Assembly (NCBI RefSeq): GCF_030156785.1
Contig: NZ_JASGLW010000002.1
Coordinates: 62,001-126,000, forward strand
Direction of reading: 5' to 3'
Source of the DNA: Methanohalophilus sp.
GTDB lineage: Archaea > Halobacteriota > Methanosarcinia > Methanosarcinales > Methanosarcinaceae
Length of the DNA stretch: 64,000 nucleotides
The notes beneath the pieces were generated by a model. That model was not told the DNA's origin, ran no database searches, and worked only from the letters and a program-made list of their open reading frames with translations. Below, in pieces: positions 37,660-46,716 of this stretch. A program made the translations under genes and the position numbers. Each line of letters opens with the position of its first letter. Position 1 is the stretch's first letter.

Positions 37660-37992
37660 TTAAAAAATCCCGAGTTTATTTTTGAGTGCTTCAACTTTTT
37701 CAGCAGATACTTTTTCACTAACGACTTCAAAAAAGCTGTCAATGTCCTCATCTTCCAGTGTACGGATTTCTTCTGTCCCTTCCATCACAAGATCGGCAAG
37801 ATACTCAATTTCTTCCATGGAAAGCCGTGAGAGTCGTTCCTTGAAATCTTCTGCGGATTCCGCGAATTTGTGGGAAACAGGTCTCAGGATAAACGGGAAT
37901 GGATGTCCCATAGATGAAATATTATTTCCCCCGGCTTCTGGAGCAAGCTTGTTAAAAATTTCCATGTCTCTATCTGTGAATTCGCGTCTCAT
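37660..37992 (-). CDS. Conserved-looking acidic helical protein
   Basis: This protein of 110 residues has a start at ATG 37992 (a longer in-frame TTG at 38013 has no better ribosome site). It begins MRREFTDRDMEIFNKLAPEA, has a Gly/Pro-rich middle (SSMGHPFPFILRPVSHKF), and then a long acidic helical part (EEIEYLADLVMEGTEEIRTL, FFEVVSEKVSAEKVEALK). No known domain is evident. It lies between endonuclease IV (3 bases away) and coaD (26 bases away) in the same direction, so it is likely in one operon with them. Confidence 0.6.
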   Translation of the reverse strand: MRREFTDRDMEIFNKLAPEAGGNNISSMGHPFPFILRPVSHKFAESAEDFKERLSRLSMEEIEYLADLVMEGTEEIRTLEDEDIDSFFEVVSEKVSAEKVEALKNKLGIF

Positions 37993-38018
37993 GGGAAAAT
38001 AATATGAAAGCAAAGAAA

Positions 38019-38489
38019 TTAAAGTCTTGTCCCTTTGAGGTGGCCGTGAATATCTATTTCCCCTTTTACAATTCTAGTGGAAGAAATGGGGATTTCATCA
38101 TCTGCAAGTACGTAATCAATTTTGACGATAGTTATTTCATCAAGGCCCTTTTGCTTCCTAATTTCGTTTATTTTGAGGGCAACTGGATATGTTTCAGGCG
38201 AGACCACGATGTAATCATAATTATCAGTCAGGGTTGTTCCATAAGGGTCTTCAAGCTTCTGGATTCTGTAGGATTCCTTTTTTACCTGAATATGGTCCAG
38301 GTAGTCTTTAAGCTGCTTAAGACGTTTTGTATAATCAAGAATCTCCCGCCCCCTTTTTTGTGCCATTGCATTGGAAGTGACACCGATGTCAACAGTCCCT
38401 GATTCCGCTAATTCAAAAGCCTTGCGCAAAAGCCGTTTGTGTCCATCATGCAGGAATTCAAAAGTTCCTCCTACCGCTATTCGTGGCAT
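38019..38489 (-). CDS. coaD: Phosphopantetheine adenylyltransferase, archaeal type
   Basis: This nucleotidyltransferase of 156 residues joins 4'-phosphopantetheine and ATP to dephospho-CoA. The HxGH signature is in VGGTFEFLHDGHKRLLRKA. The later EIPISSTRIVKGEID is the ISSTR motif for ATP binding. Archaeal forms are related to the eukaryotic enzyme rather than to bacterial CoaD and have this length. It diverges from the MarR gene, so its promoter lies next to the MarR operator. Confidence 0.9.
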   Translation of the reverse strand: MPRIAVGGTFEFLHDGHKRLLRKAFELAESGTVDIGVTSNAMAQKRGREILDYTKRLKQLKDYLDHIQVKKESYRIQKLEDPYGTTLTDNYDYIVVSPETYPVALKINEIRKQKGLDEITIVKIDYVLADDEIPISSTRIVKGEIDIHGHLKGTRL

Positions 38490-38531
38490 CAGGACTCATG
38501 ATGTCTTCTTTTTTGATAGCCTTTATGGCAG

Positions 38532-38551
38532 ATTGTTGCATACGCAACAAT
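38532..38551. promoter_or_regulatory. Perfect palindrome: probable MarR operator
   Basis: ATTGTTGC-ATAC-GCAACAAT is a perfect inverted repeat of 8-base arms. It ends where the TATA-like TTATATAC (38551-38558) of the MarR gene begins, and lies between the divergent coaD and marR-MATE genes. This is the expected place and shape for an autoregulatory MarR site; a half-site GCAAC recurs at 38571-38575. Confidence 0.7.
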
Positions 38552-38580
38552 TATATACAACATGGTTTATGCAACGACCA

Positions 38581-39036
38581 ATGAGTTTTTCTGACCCTTC
38601 ATATTCCCCCAGTGCCATGATTGCCTTTCTTCATAGACATAATCTGGGATATATGGCAAAACATCTCGAAGAATATGGGATAGGTGGTGGACAAATTGCT
38701 TTTTTGATGGCTCTCTACCATCAGGATGGCTTGTATCAGGAAGAGCTTGCCAGAATGTTTCTGGTCAACAGAGCTACTGCCGCCAGAGCCGTACAAAAAC
38801 TGGCTTCAAAAGGGTATGTTGAAAGAGTACAGGATCATTCGGACAAAAGGGCCTTACGGGTTTACCTTACTGAGAAAGGGTTGGAGCTACAGGAAATTGT
38901 TATGAAAATCTCCGCTATGCGTCGGAAGAAGCTTTTTACAGGATTTTCAGATGAAGAGCAAGCCACTTTTATTAAACTGCTTGCAAAGATGGTGAATAAC
39001 GTTTGTGAGGAAATGTGGGATGAAAGCACAAAGTGA
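38581..39036 (+). CDS. MarR family transcription regulator
   Basis: This winged-helix repressor has 151 residues from ATG 38581; ATG 38569 is in frame. The TATA element at 38551 places the transcript start close to 38580, so a leaderless message beginning at ATG 38581 is likely. The MarR fold is complete: QIAFLMALYHQDGLYQEELA, then RATAARAVQKLASKGYVERV (recognition helix), the wing DHSDKRALRVYLTEKG, and long C-terminal dimer helices. It is followed by a MATE pump whose start overlaps its end, so it probably represses that pump and itself and responds to a small toxic compound. Confidence 0.9.
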   Translation: MSFSDPSYSPSAMIAFLHRHNLGYMAKHLEEYGIGGGQIAFLMALYHQDGLYQEELARMFLVNRATAARAVQKLASKGYVERVQDHSDKRALRVYLTEKGLELQEIVMKISAMRRKKLFTGFSDEEQATFIKLLAKMVNNVCEEMWDESTK

Positions 39037-40375
39037 AATGCTGGGTATAGAAAAAATAAGCAAGCTCTTGCTCAAGCTATCAGCTCCAGCGACAGTCGGT
39101 ATGCTGGTGAGTGGTCTATACAACATAGTCGATACTATTTTTGTAGGACGTGCTCTTGGGGATGCAAGTGTTCAGGGTATTGCCGCAATTGCGGTCAGTT
39201 TTCCGGTTTTGATGATAAGCATGGCAATTTCCCTTGCCATAGGACTTGGTGGGGCATCGATAATTTCCCGCAGATTGGGCTCAAAGGACATTGAGGGTGC
39301 TGAAAAGACTTTTGGGAATATTATAGGTATGTCCATTGTACTCGGTACACTAGTTTCCATAATGGGTCTTGTTTTCATGACTCCGATTCTGGAGCTTTTC
39401 GGAGCGACTCCAACAATTCTTCCTTTTGCAAGGGAATACCTTCAAATATTGCTCTATGGAACGCCGATCTTCATGTTTTCCCTTGTGGCAAATAATGTGG
39501 CCCGATCTGAAGGTAATGCAAGGGTTGCCATGTTAACAATGGTGTTTAGTGGCGTACTGAACATAATTCTTGATCCGATATTTATTTTCGGACTGGGAAT
39601 GGGTATCAGAGGAGCTGCAATTGCTACTGTAATCTCCTATTTTGCTTCTGCATTTTTCTTGGTGAAATATTTCATGTCAGGTTACAGTAGTCTTGTTTTC
39701 AGAACTCATGATCTCAGACCCGATATACCAATATTAAAAGAGGTTTGTGCGCTTGGGCTTGCTCCATTTACCCGTAATTCCTCAATGAGTATTGTAGTAG
39801 TTTTCGTGAACAATATTCTTGCAATATATGGTGGGGATGTTCCTATAGCTGTTTACGGTATATTCAACCGATTGTTTGTTTTTGCCTCGATGCCACTTAT
39901 TGGCCTATTGCAGGGTATGCAACCTATCATCGGGTTTAATTATGGTGCACGAAACTTTGAAAGGGTATTGGAATCGCTCAGACTTTCTCTCTGGATCTCC
40001 ACACTGATTGCGATTTTTGATTTTGTGCTCTTGTATTCGCTGGCATCATTTCTGTTTTCAATATTTACAACTGATACACACCTTATTGAAGTAGGTGTAT
40101 CTGCAACCAGAATAATGGTTCTGGCTGTGCCGCTTCTGGGTATTCAGTTTGTGAGTGCAGGAATGTATCAGGCTTTGGGAAAGCCCCTCCCTTCATTTAT
40201 TCTTTCAATGGCCAGACAGACCATTTTCCTTTTGCCTCTGCTGTTTCTTTTGCCTCGTGCATATGATCTTGAAGGGGTGTGGATGGCATTTCCGATAGCA
40301 GATACACTGGCTTTCGTGCTTACTTCATGGATGCTCATCAGGGAATACCGGATAATAAGGGCTGAATTTTCATAA
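39020..40375 (+). CDS. MATE family efflux transporter
   Basis: This membrane antiporter of 451 residues with twelve helices exports cationic compounds in exchange for Na+ or H+. The two halves are related: KLSAPATVGMLVSGLYNIVD and GLAPFTRNSSMSIVVVFVNN. Typical MATE segments include FVGRALGD, GLGGASIISRRLG and GLLQGMQPIIGFNYGARNFE. ATG 39020 lies inside the MarR gene, with GAGGAAA upstream; a later ATG 39038 is possible. The pairing with marR suggests drug- or metabolite-induced expression. Confidence 0.9.
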   Translation: MKAQSEMLGIEKISKLLLKLSAPATVGMLVSGLYNIVDTIFVGRALGDASVQGIAAIAVSFPVLMISMAISLAIGLGGASIISRRLGSKDIEGAEKTFGNIIGMSIVLGTLVSIMGLVFMTPILELFGATPTILPFAREYLQILLYGTPIFMFSLVANNVARSEGNARVAMLTMVFSGVLNIILDPIFIFGLGMGIRGAAIATVISYFASAFFLVKYFMSGYSSLVFRTHDLRPDIPILKEVCALGLAPFTRNSSMSIVVVFVNNILAIYGGDVPIAVYGIFNRLFVFASMPLIGLLQGMQPIIGFNYGARNFERVLESLRLSLWISTLIAIFDFVLLYSLASFLFSIFTTDTHLIEVGVSATRIMVLAVPLLGIQFVSAGMYQALGKPLPSFILSMARQTIFLLPLLFLLPRAYDLEGVWMAFPIADTLAFVLTSWMLIREYRIIRAEFS

Positions 40376-40413
40376 TTCGCTTTTTGCCAGAATATTTTCA
40401 GGTTGCTTTGGTC

Positions 40414-40423
40414 ACATATATAT
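40414..40423 (+). promoter_or_regulatory. TATA box for radA
   Basis: CATATATATA lies 75-84 bases before the radA ATG in a 122-base gap with no other gene. Confidence 0.45.
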
Positions 40424-40497
40424 AATGCAATGTGGATAGTTCAATCATATCACAGTGCACCCAGGACGAAAAATTGTGCACCAAAAGAGGTATTTTA

Positions 40498-41475
40498 ATG
40501 AGCGAGATATCACTTGAAGAACTGGATCATGTTGGTCCGGCAACTGCCCAGAAACTACGGGAAGCAGGCTACACAAGCGTGGAAGCGATTGCAGTATCTT
40601 CTCCTGCTGAACTTGTGGCAAGTGCAGACATCGGAGAGTCAACAGCCGCTAAAATTATCAATGCCGCCAGAAGTGCGGCAGACATTGGCGGATTCGAAAC
40701 CGGCGATCTTGTTATGGAAAGACGAGAGAAAGTAGGAAAACTTTCTACAGGTTGTGTAGAATTTGATGAGATGCTTGGTGGGGGTGTGGAAACTCAGGCA
40801 ATCACTGAATTGTATGGTGAATTCGGATCAGGAAAAACCCAGATTACTCATCAGCTTGCTGTTAATGTCCAGCTTCCGGAAGAATTTGGCGGATTGAATG
40901 GTTCAGTTATCATAATTGATACTGAAAACACTTTCAGGCCAGAGAGGATCAAACAGATGGTCGAAGGTGCAGCCCTAAAACACGGAATTGATCTTGACCC
41001 GGAAGATTTTCTCAGGAATATACATGTGGCGAGGGCTTACAATTCCAATCACCAGATTCTTCTTGCGGATGCCGCATCGGAAAAAGCAACTGCACTAAAA
41101 GATACTGATAAACCAGTCCGTTTGTTGATTGTAGACTCACTGACAGCACATTTCAGGGCTGAGTATGTGGGGAGAGGTACGCTTGCAGATCGACAGCAAA
41201 AGCTGAATAAACACCTTCATGATCTCCAGAGATTTGGTGATCTTAATAATGCCTGTGTGGTGGTGACAAATCAGGTGATGGCGAAGCCCGATGCTTTTTT
41301 TGGTGATCCAACTCGCCCAATCGGAGGGCATATCGTGGGTCATACAGCAACTTTCAGGATATATATACGCAAATCTAAGGGCGATAAGAGAATTGTCAAA
41401 TTGGTGGATTCTCCATGCCTTCCAGACGGAGAAGCGATTGTGGCAGTTACCACAGATGGTCTGCTAGACGGATGA
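40498..41475 (+). CDS. radA: DNA repair and recombination protein RadA
   Basis: This archaeal recombinase of 325 residues forms filaments on single-stranded DNA and exchanges strands. The N-terminal helix-hairpin-helix domain ([20 protein letters not shown]) is followed by the core ATPase: Walker [13 protein letters not shown], Walker [14 protein letters not shown], and the DNA-binding loops ending in [23 protein letters not shown] 40498 is 6 bases after AGAGGTATTTTA. No intein is present. The length is normal. Confidence 0.97.
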   Translation: MSEISLEELDHVGPATAQKLREAGYTSVEAIAVSSPAELVASADIGESTAAKIINAARSAADIGGFETGDLVMERREKVGKLSTGCVEFDEMLGGGVETQAITELYGEFGSGKTQITHQLAVNVQLPEEFGGLNGSVIIIDTENTFRPERIKQMVEGAALKHGIDLDPEDFLRNIHVARAYNSNHQILLADAASEKATALKDTDKPVRLLIVDSLTAHFRAEYVGRGTLADRQQKLNKHLHDLQRFGDLNNACVVVTNQVMAKPDAFFGDPTRPIGGHIVGHTATFRIYIRKSKGDKRIVKLVDSPCLPDGEAIVAVTTDGLLDG

Positions 41476-41519
41476 TTCAGGGATAATTTTATCATATTCC
41501 TTTTCTTAGAGCTAATGTC

Positions 41520-42200
41520 ATGTTCTCTGCACTTGCTGTGGATATAGACGGTACAATCACTGGTATGGACAGGAAGCTTCACTACGGGGCTTGCGAACTT
41601 CTTTATAACCTTGAAATACCAGTAGTGCTGGCTACCGGAAATGTACTTTGTTATGCCTCTGCAGCCTCAAAGCTGATGGGTTTGGAAGGAAAAGTCATCA
41701 GTGAGAATGGCGGAGTTTTACAATTGGCCTTCGATACAAAGCCGTATATTTCGGATAATATTGAGGAATGTGAGGCTGCATTCGATCTGTTGTCTTCAAA
41801 ATATGATCTTGTTCGATTGGATCCCTTTCTCCGTAAAACTGAAATAACTATCCAAAGGGGTATACCAGTTGAAGAACTTCAGGAAGCACTTTCAGGTTCC
41901 AATTACAATGTAGAAATTATTGATACAGGATTTGCAATCCACATAAAAAGTAAGAATGTTAACAAAGGTACTGGTCTTGCCCGAATGGCAGAATTAATGG
42001 AAATTGATACAAAAGATTTTGTTGCCATCGGCGATTCAGTAAACGATATTGAAATGTGTGAGATTGCAGGCTTTTCTGTGGCTGTTGGCAATGCATCGGA
42101 TGAACTGATTCAGGTAGCAGATATGGTAACCTCTTCATCATTTGGTGATGGAGCACAAGAGGCACTTGAATACCTGCTGGCTGAAGGTTTAATCGCTTAA
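41520..42200 (+). CDS. Phosphoglycolate phosphatase, archaeal HAD type
   Basis: This HAD-superfamily phosphatase of 226 residues removes phosphate from 2-phosphoglycolate or a similar small substrate. The catalytic Asp pair is in ALAVDIDGTITGMDRKL, the Ser/Thr motif in VVLATGNVL, Lys in HIKSKNVNKGTGL, and the acidic motif in FVAIGDSVNDIEMCEIAGF. The cap is of the C2 type. It matches the TA0175/Pgp archaeal family. Its end overlaps the convergent PRC-barrel gene by 4 bases. Confidence 0.85.
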   Translation: MFSALAVDIDGTITGMDRKLHYGACELLYNLEIPVVLATGNVLCYASAASKLMGLEGKVISENGGVLQLAFDTKPYISDNIEECEAAFDLLSSKYDLVRLDPFLRKTEITIQRGIPVEELQEALSGSNYNVEIIDTGFAIHIKSKNVNKGTGLARMAELMEIDTKDFVAIGDSVNDIEMCEIAGFSVAVGNASDELIQVADMVTSSSFGDGAQEALEYLLAEGLIA

Positions 42201-42454
42201 GCCTGTTCGGAAATAAATGCCCTGTCCACAACAATGTAATCTTTAACGGAGCGGACAGCTCTAAATGGGATCTTTAGGTATTGTCCTTCCATTGGATATT
42301 TGGATGTGTCAAGACCAATATCAGGTTTGATTATGAGATCTTCTAATTTTCCACTTTTTATATCCATTACAACATTGTTAAGTATACCAATTTCAGTGCC
42401 GTCTGTTGCCATTACCTGTTTGTTGGAAATGTTTTTTGCAAACACCTTTACCAT
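42197..42454 (-). CDS. PRC-barrel domain protein
   Basis: This small beta-barrel protein of 85 residues consists of a single PRC domain: FAKNISNKQVMATDGTEIG, then LNNVVMDIKSGKLEDLIIKP, then YLKIPFRAVRSVKDYIVVDR. Archaeal single-domain PRC proteins have been linked to RNA processing or to cell division, where they bind FtsZ partners. Here it sits 16 bases downstream of cdc48 in the same direction and is probably co-transcribed. The precise role is unknown. Confidence 0.8.
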   Translation of the reverse strand: MVKVFAKNISNKQVMATDGTEIGILNNVVMDIKSGKLEDLIIKPDIGLDTSKYPMEGQYLKIPFRAVRSVKDYIVVDRAFISEQA

Positions 42455-42470
42455 TTATAAGTCCTCTCCT

Positions 42471-44699
42471 TCAAATATATCCTGTATATGAACTAGTTTC
42501 AGTCTTTCGTGTACCGCCTTTAAGTTTCTGGGACAAGCGATTATAAAAGTCTATCATGTCCTCATTAACTGTTGGCTTAACTTTTTCAAAAGCCTGTGTG
42601 AAGTGCCTGAGACTTACTTTGTCATTATCAAAGTTTTCTCGAAGGGCAAGCATTGCAGCTTCCCGGCAAACGGCTTCGATGTCAGCTCCAACATATCCCT
42701 CAGTCATGCCTGCAAGGTCTGAAATATTCACATCATCATCTAATGGCATGTTTCTTGTGTGGATCTGGAAAATACTTATTCTTCCTTCATGTGTTGTTGG
42801 AGTAGCCATTACCAGCCTGTCAAATCTTCCGGAACGAAGCAGTGCCGGGTCGATAAGATCTGGTCTGTTTGTAGCTGCTATGACTACGACTTCATTAAGG
42901 GGCTCCAACCCATCCATTTCAGTTAAGAGCTGGTTTACAACCTGTTCAGTTACCCTTCCGCCTTCATCACTACCGCCCTGGCGGATAGATGCGATTGAAT
43001 CTATTTCGTCAAAGAAAATAATACATGGTGCAACCTGTCTGGCTTTCTTAAATATTTCCCGAATAGCTTTTTCTGACTCGCCAACATATTTTGAGAATAT
43101 CTGTGGACCCTTAATGCTTATAAAATTTGCATTTGCTTCATTGGCTACTGCCTGTGCAAGAAGAGTTTTTCCGGTTCCGGGTGGACCATATAGTAAAATA
43201 CCGGTAGGGGGTTTAACTCCCATCTTTTCAATTTTTTCAGGCCATTTCAATGGCCACTCCACAGTTTCCCTTAGTTCTTGTTCTGCATCTTCAAGCCCGC
43301 CGATATCATCCCAGCCAACAGACGGGATTTCAACAAGTACTTCTCTCATTGCAGAAGGTTCGACTTCCTTGAGTGCATCTTCAAAGTCCTGTGCCGTGAC
43401 TTCAAGTTTTTCAAGTACTTCTTCGGGAATCTTTTCTTCGTCAAAGTTGATTTCTGGAAGTATGCGTCGCAACGCCCTCATTGAAGCTTCCTGAACAAGT
43501 GCAAGCATATCGGCCCCAACAAAACCCTGTGTGTATTCTGCAAGATAACGTAAATAATCTTCATCGATTTCTTCGGAAAGAGGCATTCCACGTGTGTGAA
43601 TTTGCAGTATCTCGAGCCTGTCATCACAATCCGGAACACCGATTTCAATTTCGCGGTCAAATCTACCGGGGCGGCGTAGTGCAGGATCAATTGAATCAAT
43701 ACGGTTGGTTGCACCGATAACAACCACTTCCTTGCGTTCATCCATTCCATCCATCAGGGTAAGTAATTGTGCGACCACCCTACGCTCGACTTCTCCTGTC
43801 GCGTTTTCACGCTTTGGTGCTATAGAGTCGATTTCATCAATAAAAATAATGGATGGGGTATTTTCGTCCGCTTCTTCAAAAATCCTGCGCAATCTTTCCT
43901 CACTTTCTCCATAGAATTTACCCATAATTTCAGGACCGGCAATGTAGAGAAAATGTGCTCGGGACTCATTTGCAACAGCTTTGGCAATGAGTGTCTTACC
44001 AGTGCCAGGGGGTCCGTACAAAATAACCCCTTTTGGAGGTTCAATATTTAGTCTCTGGAAAAGCTCATGATGTTTCAGTGGAAGCTCAATCATTTCTCTT
44101 ACACGCTGGATTTCATCTCTGAGTCCTCCAATATCTTCATAGGTAATGCCCCGGGTCGCATTCTCATATCCAATTACTGGTTTTTCCTGAAGCTGGATTT
44201 CGGTTCTTTCAGTAATAATAAGTACCCCTTCCTCAGGCTCGGTTTCAATTGCGATAAGAGGTATGGCCTGGCTTCCCGGATGGGATTGGCCCATGGAACT
44301 GATAATAGGTATTATATCTTCCTTAACAAGTGGTCTTTTGAGTATGTTGTGCTTAATGATGGATTCTGTGTTTTCCCCAAATTCCATCATTACACCCTCA
44401 GGAGGTGCAAGAAGCACTTTTTCAGCAGGAATTGCTTCGATTTTACGGATTGTCACTCGCTCGCCTATTCCCACTCCGGCATTCTGTCTGGTGTAACCAT
44501 CAATTCTTGCGATTCCCTGACCCCAATCCTGTCTGTCGGCACGCCAGACTTTCGCGGCAGTATTCCGCTTGCCCTCAATCTGGACGATGTCCCCAGGTGA
44601 AAGTTGAAGGCTTAAGAGTGTGTCTGGATCCAGGCGAATAATACCCCTTCCAAAATCAATGGGATGTGCTTTCTCAACTTTGATCTGTAGCTCTTGCAT
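42471..44699 (-). CDS. Cdc48/VCP-type AAA ATPase
   Basis: This double AAA+ unfoldase of 742 residues acts in protein quality control, feeding the proteasome. The N-domain (about 1-190) has the double-psi barrel ([20 protein letters not shown] and [20 protein letters not shown]). D1 Walker A is [17 protein letters not shown], with Walker [17 protein letters not shown]2 Walker A is [17 protein letters not shown], with Walker [14 protein letters not shown] and arginine fingers. Both ATPase sites look intact. The C-terminus lacks an obvious HbYX proteasome motif. Divergent from the TRAM gene. Confidence 0.97.
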   Translation of the reverse strand: MQELQIKVEKAHPIDFGRGIIRLDPDTLLSLQLSPGDIVQIEGKRNTAAKVWRADRQDWGQGIARIDGYTRQNAGVGIGERVTIRKIEAIPAEKVLLAPPEGVMMEFGENTESIIKHNILKRPLVKEDIIPIISSMGQSHPGSQAIPLIAIETEPEEGVLIITERTEIQLQEKPVIGYENATRGITYEDIGGLRDEIQRVREMIELPLKHHELFQRLNIEPPKGVILYGPPGTGKTLIAKAVANESRAHFLYIAGPEIMGKFYGESEERLRRIFEEADENTPSIIFIDEIDSIAPKRENATGEVERRVVAQLLTLMDGMDERKEVVVIGATNRIDSIDPALRRPGRFDREIEIGVPDCDDRLEILQIHTRGMPLSEEIDEDYLRYLAEYTQGFVGADMLALVQEASMRALRRILPEINFDEEKIPEEVLEKLEVTAQDFEDALKEVEPSAMREVLVEIPSVGWDDIGGLEDAEQELRETVEWPLKWPEKIEKMGVKPPTGILLYGPPGTGKTLLAQAVANEANANFISIKGPQIFSKYVGESEKAIREIFKKARQVAPCIIFFDEIDSIASIRQGGSDEGGRVTEQVVNQLLTEMDGLEPLNEVVVIAATNRPDLIDPALLRSGRFDRLVMATPTTHEGRISIFQIHTRNMPLDDDVNISDLAGMTEGYVGADIEAVCREAAMLALRENFDNDKVSLRHFTQAFEKVKPTVNEDMIDFYNRLSQKLKGGTRKTETSSYTGYI

Positions 44700-44862
44700 T
44701 CAGCCAGCATCCTTAAAAATTACTTATCATGTTATCTGTATACTATATTTCCACGGCATAAATAATTATGTTGCTGGTTACGTTTTCTTGGGCAAAAGAT
44801 TCTTATAGTAAAAGATGCATGTATACGCTATCGCAGGATTGGAAGCTTTTCGGCTAGTAATA

Positions 44863-44886
44863 TACCATTGTGGTTACCATTGTGGT
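44863..44886. repeat. Perfect 12-bp tandem repeat upstream of the TRAM gene
   Basis: TACCATTGTGGT occurs twice head to tail (44863-44874, 44875-44886) in the 250-base gap between the divergent cdc48 and TRAM genes. It may be a regulatory site or slippage; nothing else is seen in this gap. Confidence 0.6.
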
Positions 44887-44949
44887 TTTTCACCTATGTC
44901 TGTTTTGCTACATCCCAGCGAGCTTAATTGTTTAAGGAAGTGTACTTAG

Positions 44950-45153
44950 TTGTTCGAACGTAATGAACCTATTGCTCCAGTGGAAGCTGGAGAATCCTAT
45001 GATGTTGTAATTGAAGATATTGCCAAGAAAGGCGACGGAATTGCCCGTATTGAAGGTTTTGTGATCTTTGTACCTGGGACCGAAGTTGGAGACGAAATCT
45101 CTATAAAAGTCACCAAAGTAATGCATAAATTTGCGTTTGCAGAAGTCAATTAA
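44950..45153 (+). CDS. TRAM domain RNA-binding protein (TTG start)
   Basis: This small basic/acidic protein of 67 residues is almost entirely a TRAM domain: AGESYDVVIEDIAKKGDGIA, then RIEGFVIFVPGTEVGDE and SIKVTKVMHKFAFAEV. Single TRAM proteins are abundant in methanogens and are thought to act as RNA chaperones, especially in the cold. The start is TTG 44950, about 9 bases after AAGGAAG; there is no ATG in frame early enough. A GC-rich hairpin follows the stop. Confidence 0.9.
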   Translation: MFERNEPIAPVEAGESYDVVIEDIAKKGDGIARIEGFVIFVPGTEVGDEISIKVTKVMHKFAFAEVN

Positions 45154-45158
45154 ATATG

Positions 45159-45180
45159 GCTTGTGCCGGATTTTCCGGCA
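45159..45180 (+). terminator. Hairpin after the TRAM gene
   Basis: TGCCGGA-TTTT-CCGGCA forms a stable stem 8 bases after the stop. The T run is weak, so it may also shield the convergent gene's transcript end. Confidence 0.65.
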
Positions 45181-45194
45181 ACATGCCCAATTTC

Positions 45195-45377
45195 TTATTT
45201 TTCTTCCCAGATTGCCACTATTTTCTGGATAGCAATGTGGGTGTATTTTCCATCCTTTTCAAGAGTTAGCACGCCATCAGCGCATGCTTCTACCTTTCCT
45301 GAAAAGATATCAGGTCCCCCGCAATAGACATCAATCTCTTTCTGTAGATAATGTTCTACAATAAAAGACTGCAACAA
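45195..45377 (-). CDS. Small beta-barrel protein resembling MM0924
   Basis: This protein of 60 residues has the pattern of an Sm-like or MM0924-like family known from Methanosarcina: HYLQKEIDVYCGGPDIFSGK, then VEACADGVLTLEKDGKYTHI and AIQKIVAIWEEK. The strands suggest a small RNA-binding-type barrel. A ribosome site (AGGAGGTGAG) precedes the start. It is convergent with the TRAM gene. The function is unknown and the family name is from memory. Confidence 0.65.
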   Translation of the reverse strand: MLQSFIVEHYLQKEIDVYCGGPDIFSGKVEACADGVLTLEKDGKYTHIAIQKIVAIWEEK

Positions 45378-45449
45378 ATCTCACCTCCTTTCTTTGTTGC
45401 CAATAAAACTATGTTTCAGGAAGTTAATATCACTTTCCTTTGAATGGTT

Positions 45450-45665
45450 TAAAATAAACTTCTTTCATATCTCTCGATCTACACTCTACAATTAAAACAA
45501 AGACCTTGATGATCTTGGGGTCATTAATTTTCCTACCAGTTATTTGCTGTGGTAATAGGAAAGGTTTGATAAGTTCCCATTGTTCATCAGAAAGTTATCT
45601 AAAATTCATTCAATGCCCCCAAAATATAATTAGGAGATGTATTCTTTATATTTTGAAAGAGGCTA
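45450..45665 (-). mobile_element. IS5-type transposase remnant, copy A (minus strand)
   Basis: On the minus strand the sequence encodes SDEQWELIKPFLLPQQITGR, the N-terminal domain of an IS5/IS402-like transposase, then INDPKIIKVFVLIVECRS, and then stops. It is nearly identical to copy B at 50003-50200 but in the opposite direction. The frame upstream of SDEQW carries TAA in both copies, so neither can start normally. Terminal repeats are not preserved. Confidence 0.75.
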
Positions 45666-45723
45666 ATATACAGAATATGGGCCTATTAGGAATCACATTG
45701 ATAAATCGGAGGCTTGCAAAGGG

Positions 45724-46716
45724 GTGCTATCTGTTTATCTCATGACACTGCTTTTAATTCCTGCCTTGATCCTAATGATTATTGTAGGATATTATATCTT
45801 TGTACCTCTTGATGTGCGCAAATACAGGCAGGACATTCGCCTCTCACAACGGTGGAGACATCTCCTGCTGGATATCCTGCTTTACGCGCTACCAATGTCA
45901 ATTGTTTACGCACTGGTGCGTCTGCAGGATGTTATAAGCGAGGCAGTTGGAATCCCTGCAGGTCAGAATTATGCGCGTTACATTATGATTATTGAAGGGA
46001 ACAAAGTAAGTCTTATTCAGGAGCTTGCTACTCCTTTGTTGACATATATCAGTGGATTTTTCTATCTTTTGATGTTTCCGTTTTTATTGGTATTTACCTT
46101 CTTGCTCCTGCTATACTTACAACGTTACAGGGCAATCCAGGAATTTGTTGTGGCATTCATCCTGATATACATAGTTGCATTTCCATTCTATGTATTGTTC
46201 CCAGTTCAAGTTACAGGCTATACACTAGCATGCGTTACTCCGTTGCTCTACAACCTGAGCCCTATCATAGCACAGGGGGTGCGAATAGTTGATCCCACTC
46301 TCAACAATTGTTTTCCGAGTCTTCATGCGGCTCTTTCCATAATGGCAATGCTGGTTGTCCTGCATAATGTGGATTCAAGGCGTTACCGTGTATTCTCAGT
46401 TGTTGCAACTGTGGTTATTCTGTTTACTATACTCTATCTTGGCATCCACTGGATTACTGATATGATTGGTGGAATCCTCCTTGCATTTATCTGCTGTTTT
46501 GTGACATTTCGCTACAGTGATTCCATGTTTGCTTTTTATCGGTTTCTGGTAGCTAGGATTGCTTACCATCTGCGCAAGCCCACTGTTCCCTGTGTTAATT
46601 GCAATGCACGTATAAAAGTAAACTCTGATTTCTCTTGTCCCCACTGTGGGATGCATTATGGGAATCCGATGAAAATATCAGCGGTTGTGGATCGCTTTAA
46701 GAAATTCTTTACTTAA
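45724..46716 (+). CDS. PAP2-family membrane phosphatase with a C-terminal zinc ribbon
   Basis: This membrane protein of 330 residues starts at GTG 45724, 11 bases after GGAGG; ATG 45742 gives 324. About six helices are present. The phosphatase signature is split as usual: CFPSLHAALSIMAML and LYLGIHWITDMIGGIL carry the catalytic His residues. Lipid phosphate or polyisoprenyl phosphate is the likely substrate. After the last helix there is a zinc ribbon PCVNCNARIKVNSDFSCPHC, which is unusual for this family. The gene borders IS copy A and converges with the flippase-like gene. Confidence 0.85.
   Translation: MLSVYLMTLLLIPALILMIIVGYYIFVPLDVRKYRQDIRLSQRWRHLLLDILLYALPMSIVYALVRLQDVISEAVGIPAGQNYARYIMIIEGNKVSLIQELATPLLTYISGFFYLLMFPFLLVFTFLLLLYLQRYRAIQEFVVAFILIYIVAFPFYVLFPVQVTGYTLACVTPLLYNLSPIIAQGVRIVDPTLNNCFPSLHAALSIMAMLVVLHNVDSRRYRVFSVVATVVILFTILYLGIHWITDMIGGILLAFICCFVTFRYSDSMFAFYRFLVARIAYHLRKPTVPCVNCNARIKVNSDFSCPHCGMHYGNPMKISAVVDRFKKFFT

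Noticed and set aside
45506-45745. A plus-strand frame of 79 residues
   Set aside because: It is the antisense of IS5 copy A; an almost identical frame appears as antisense of copy B.
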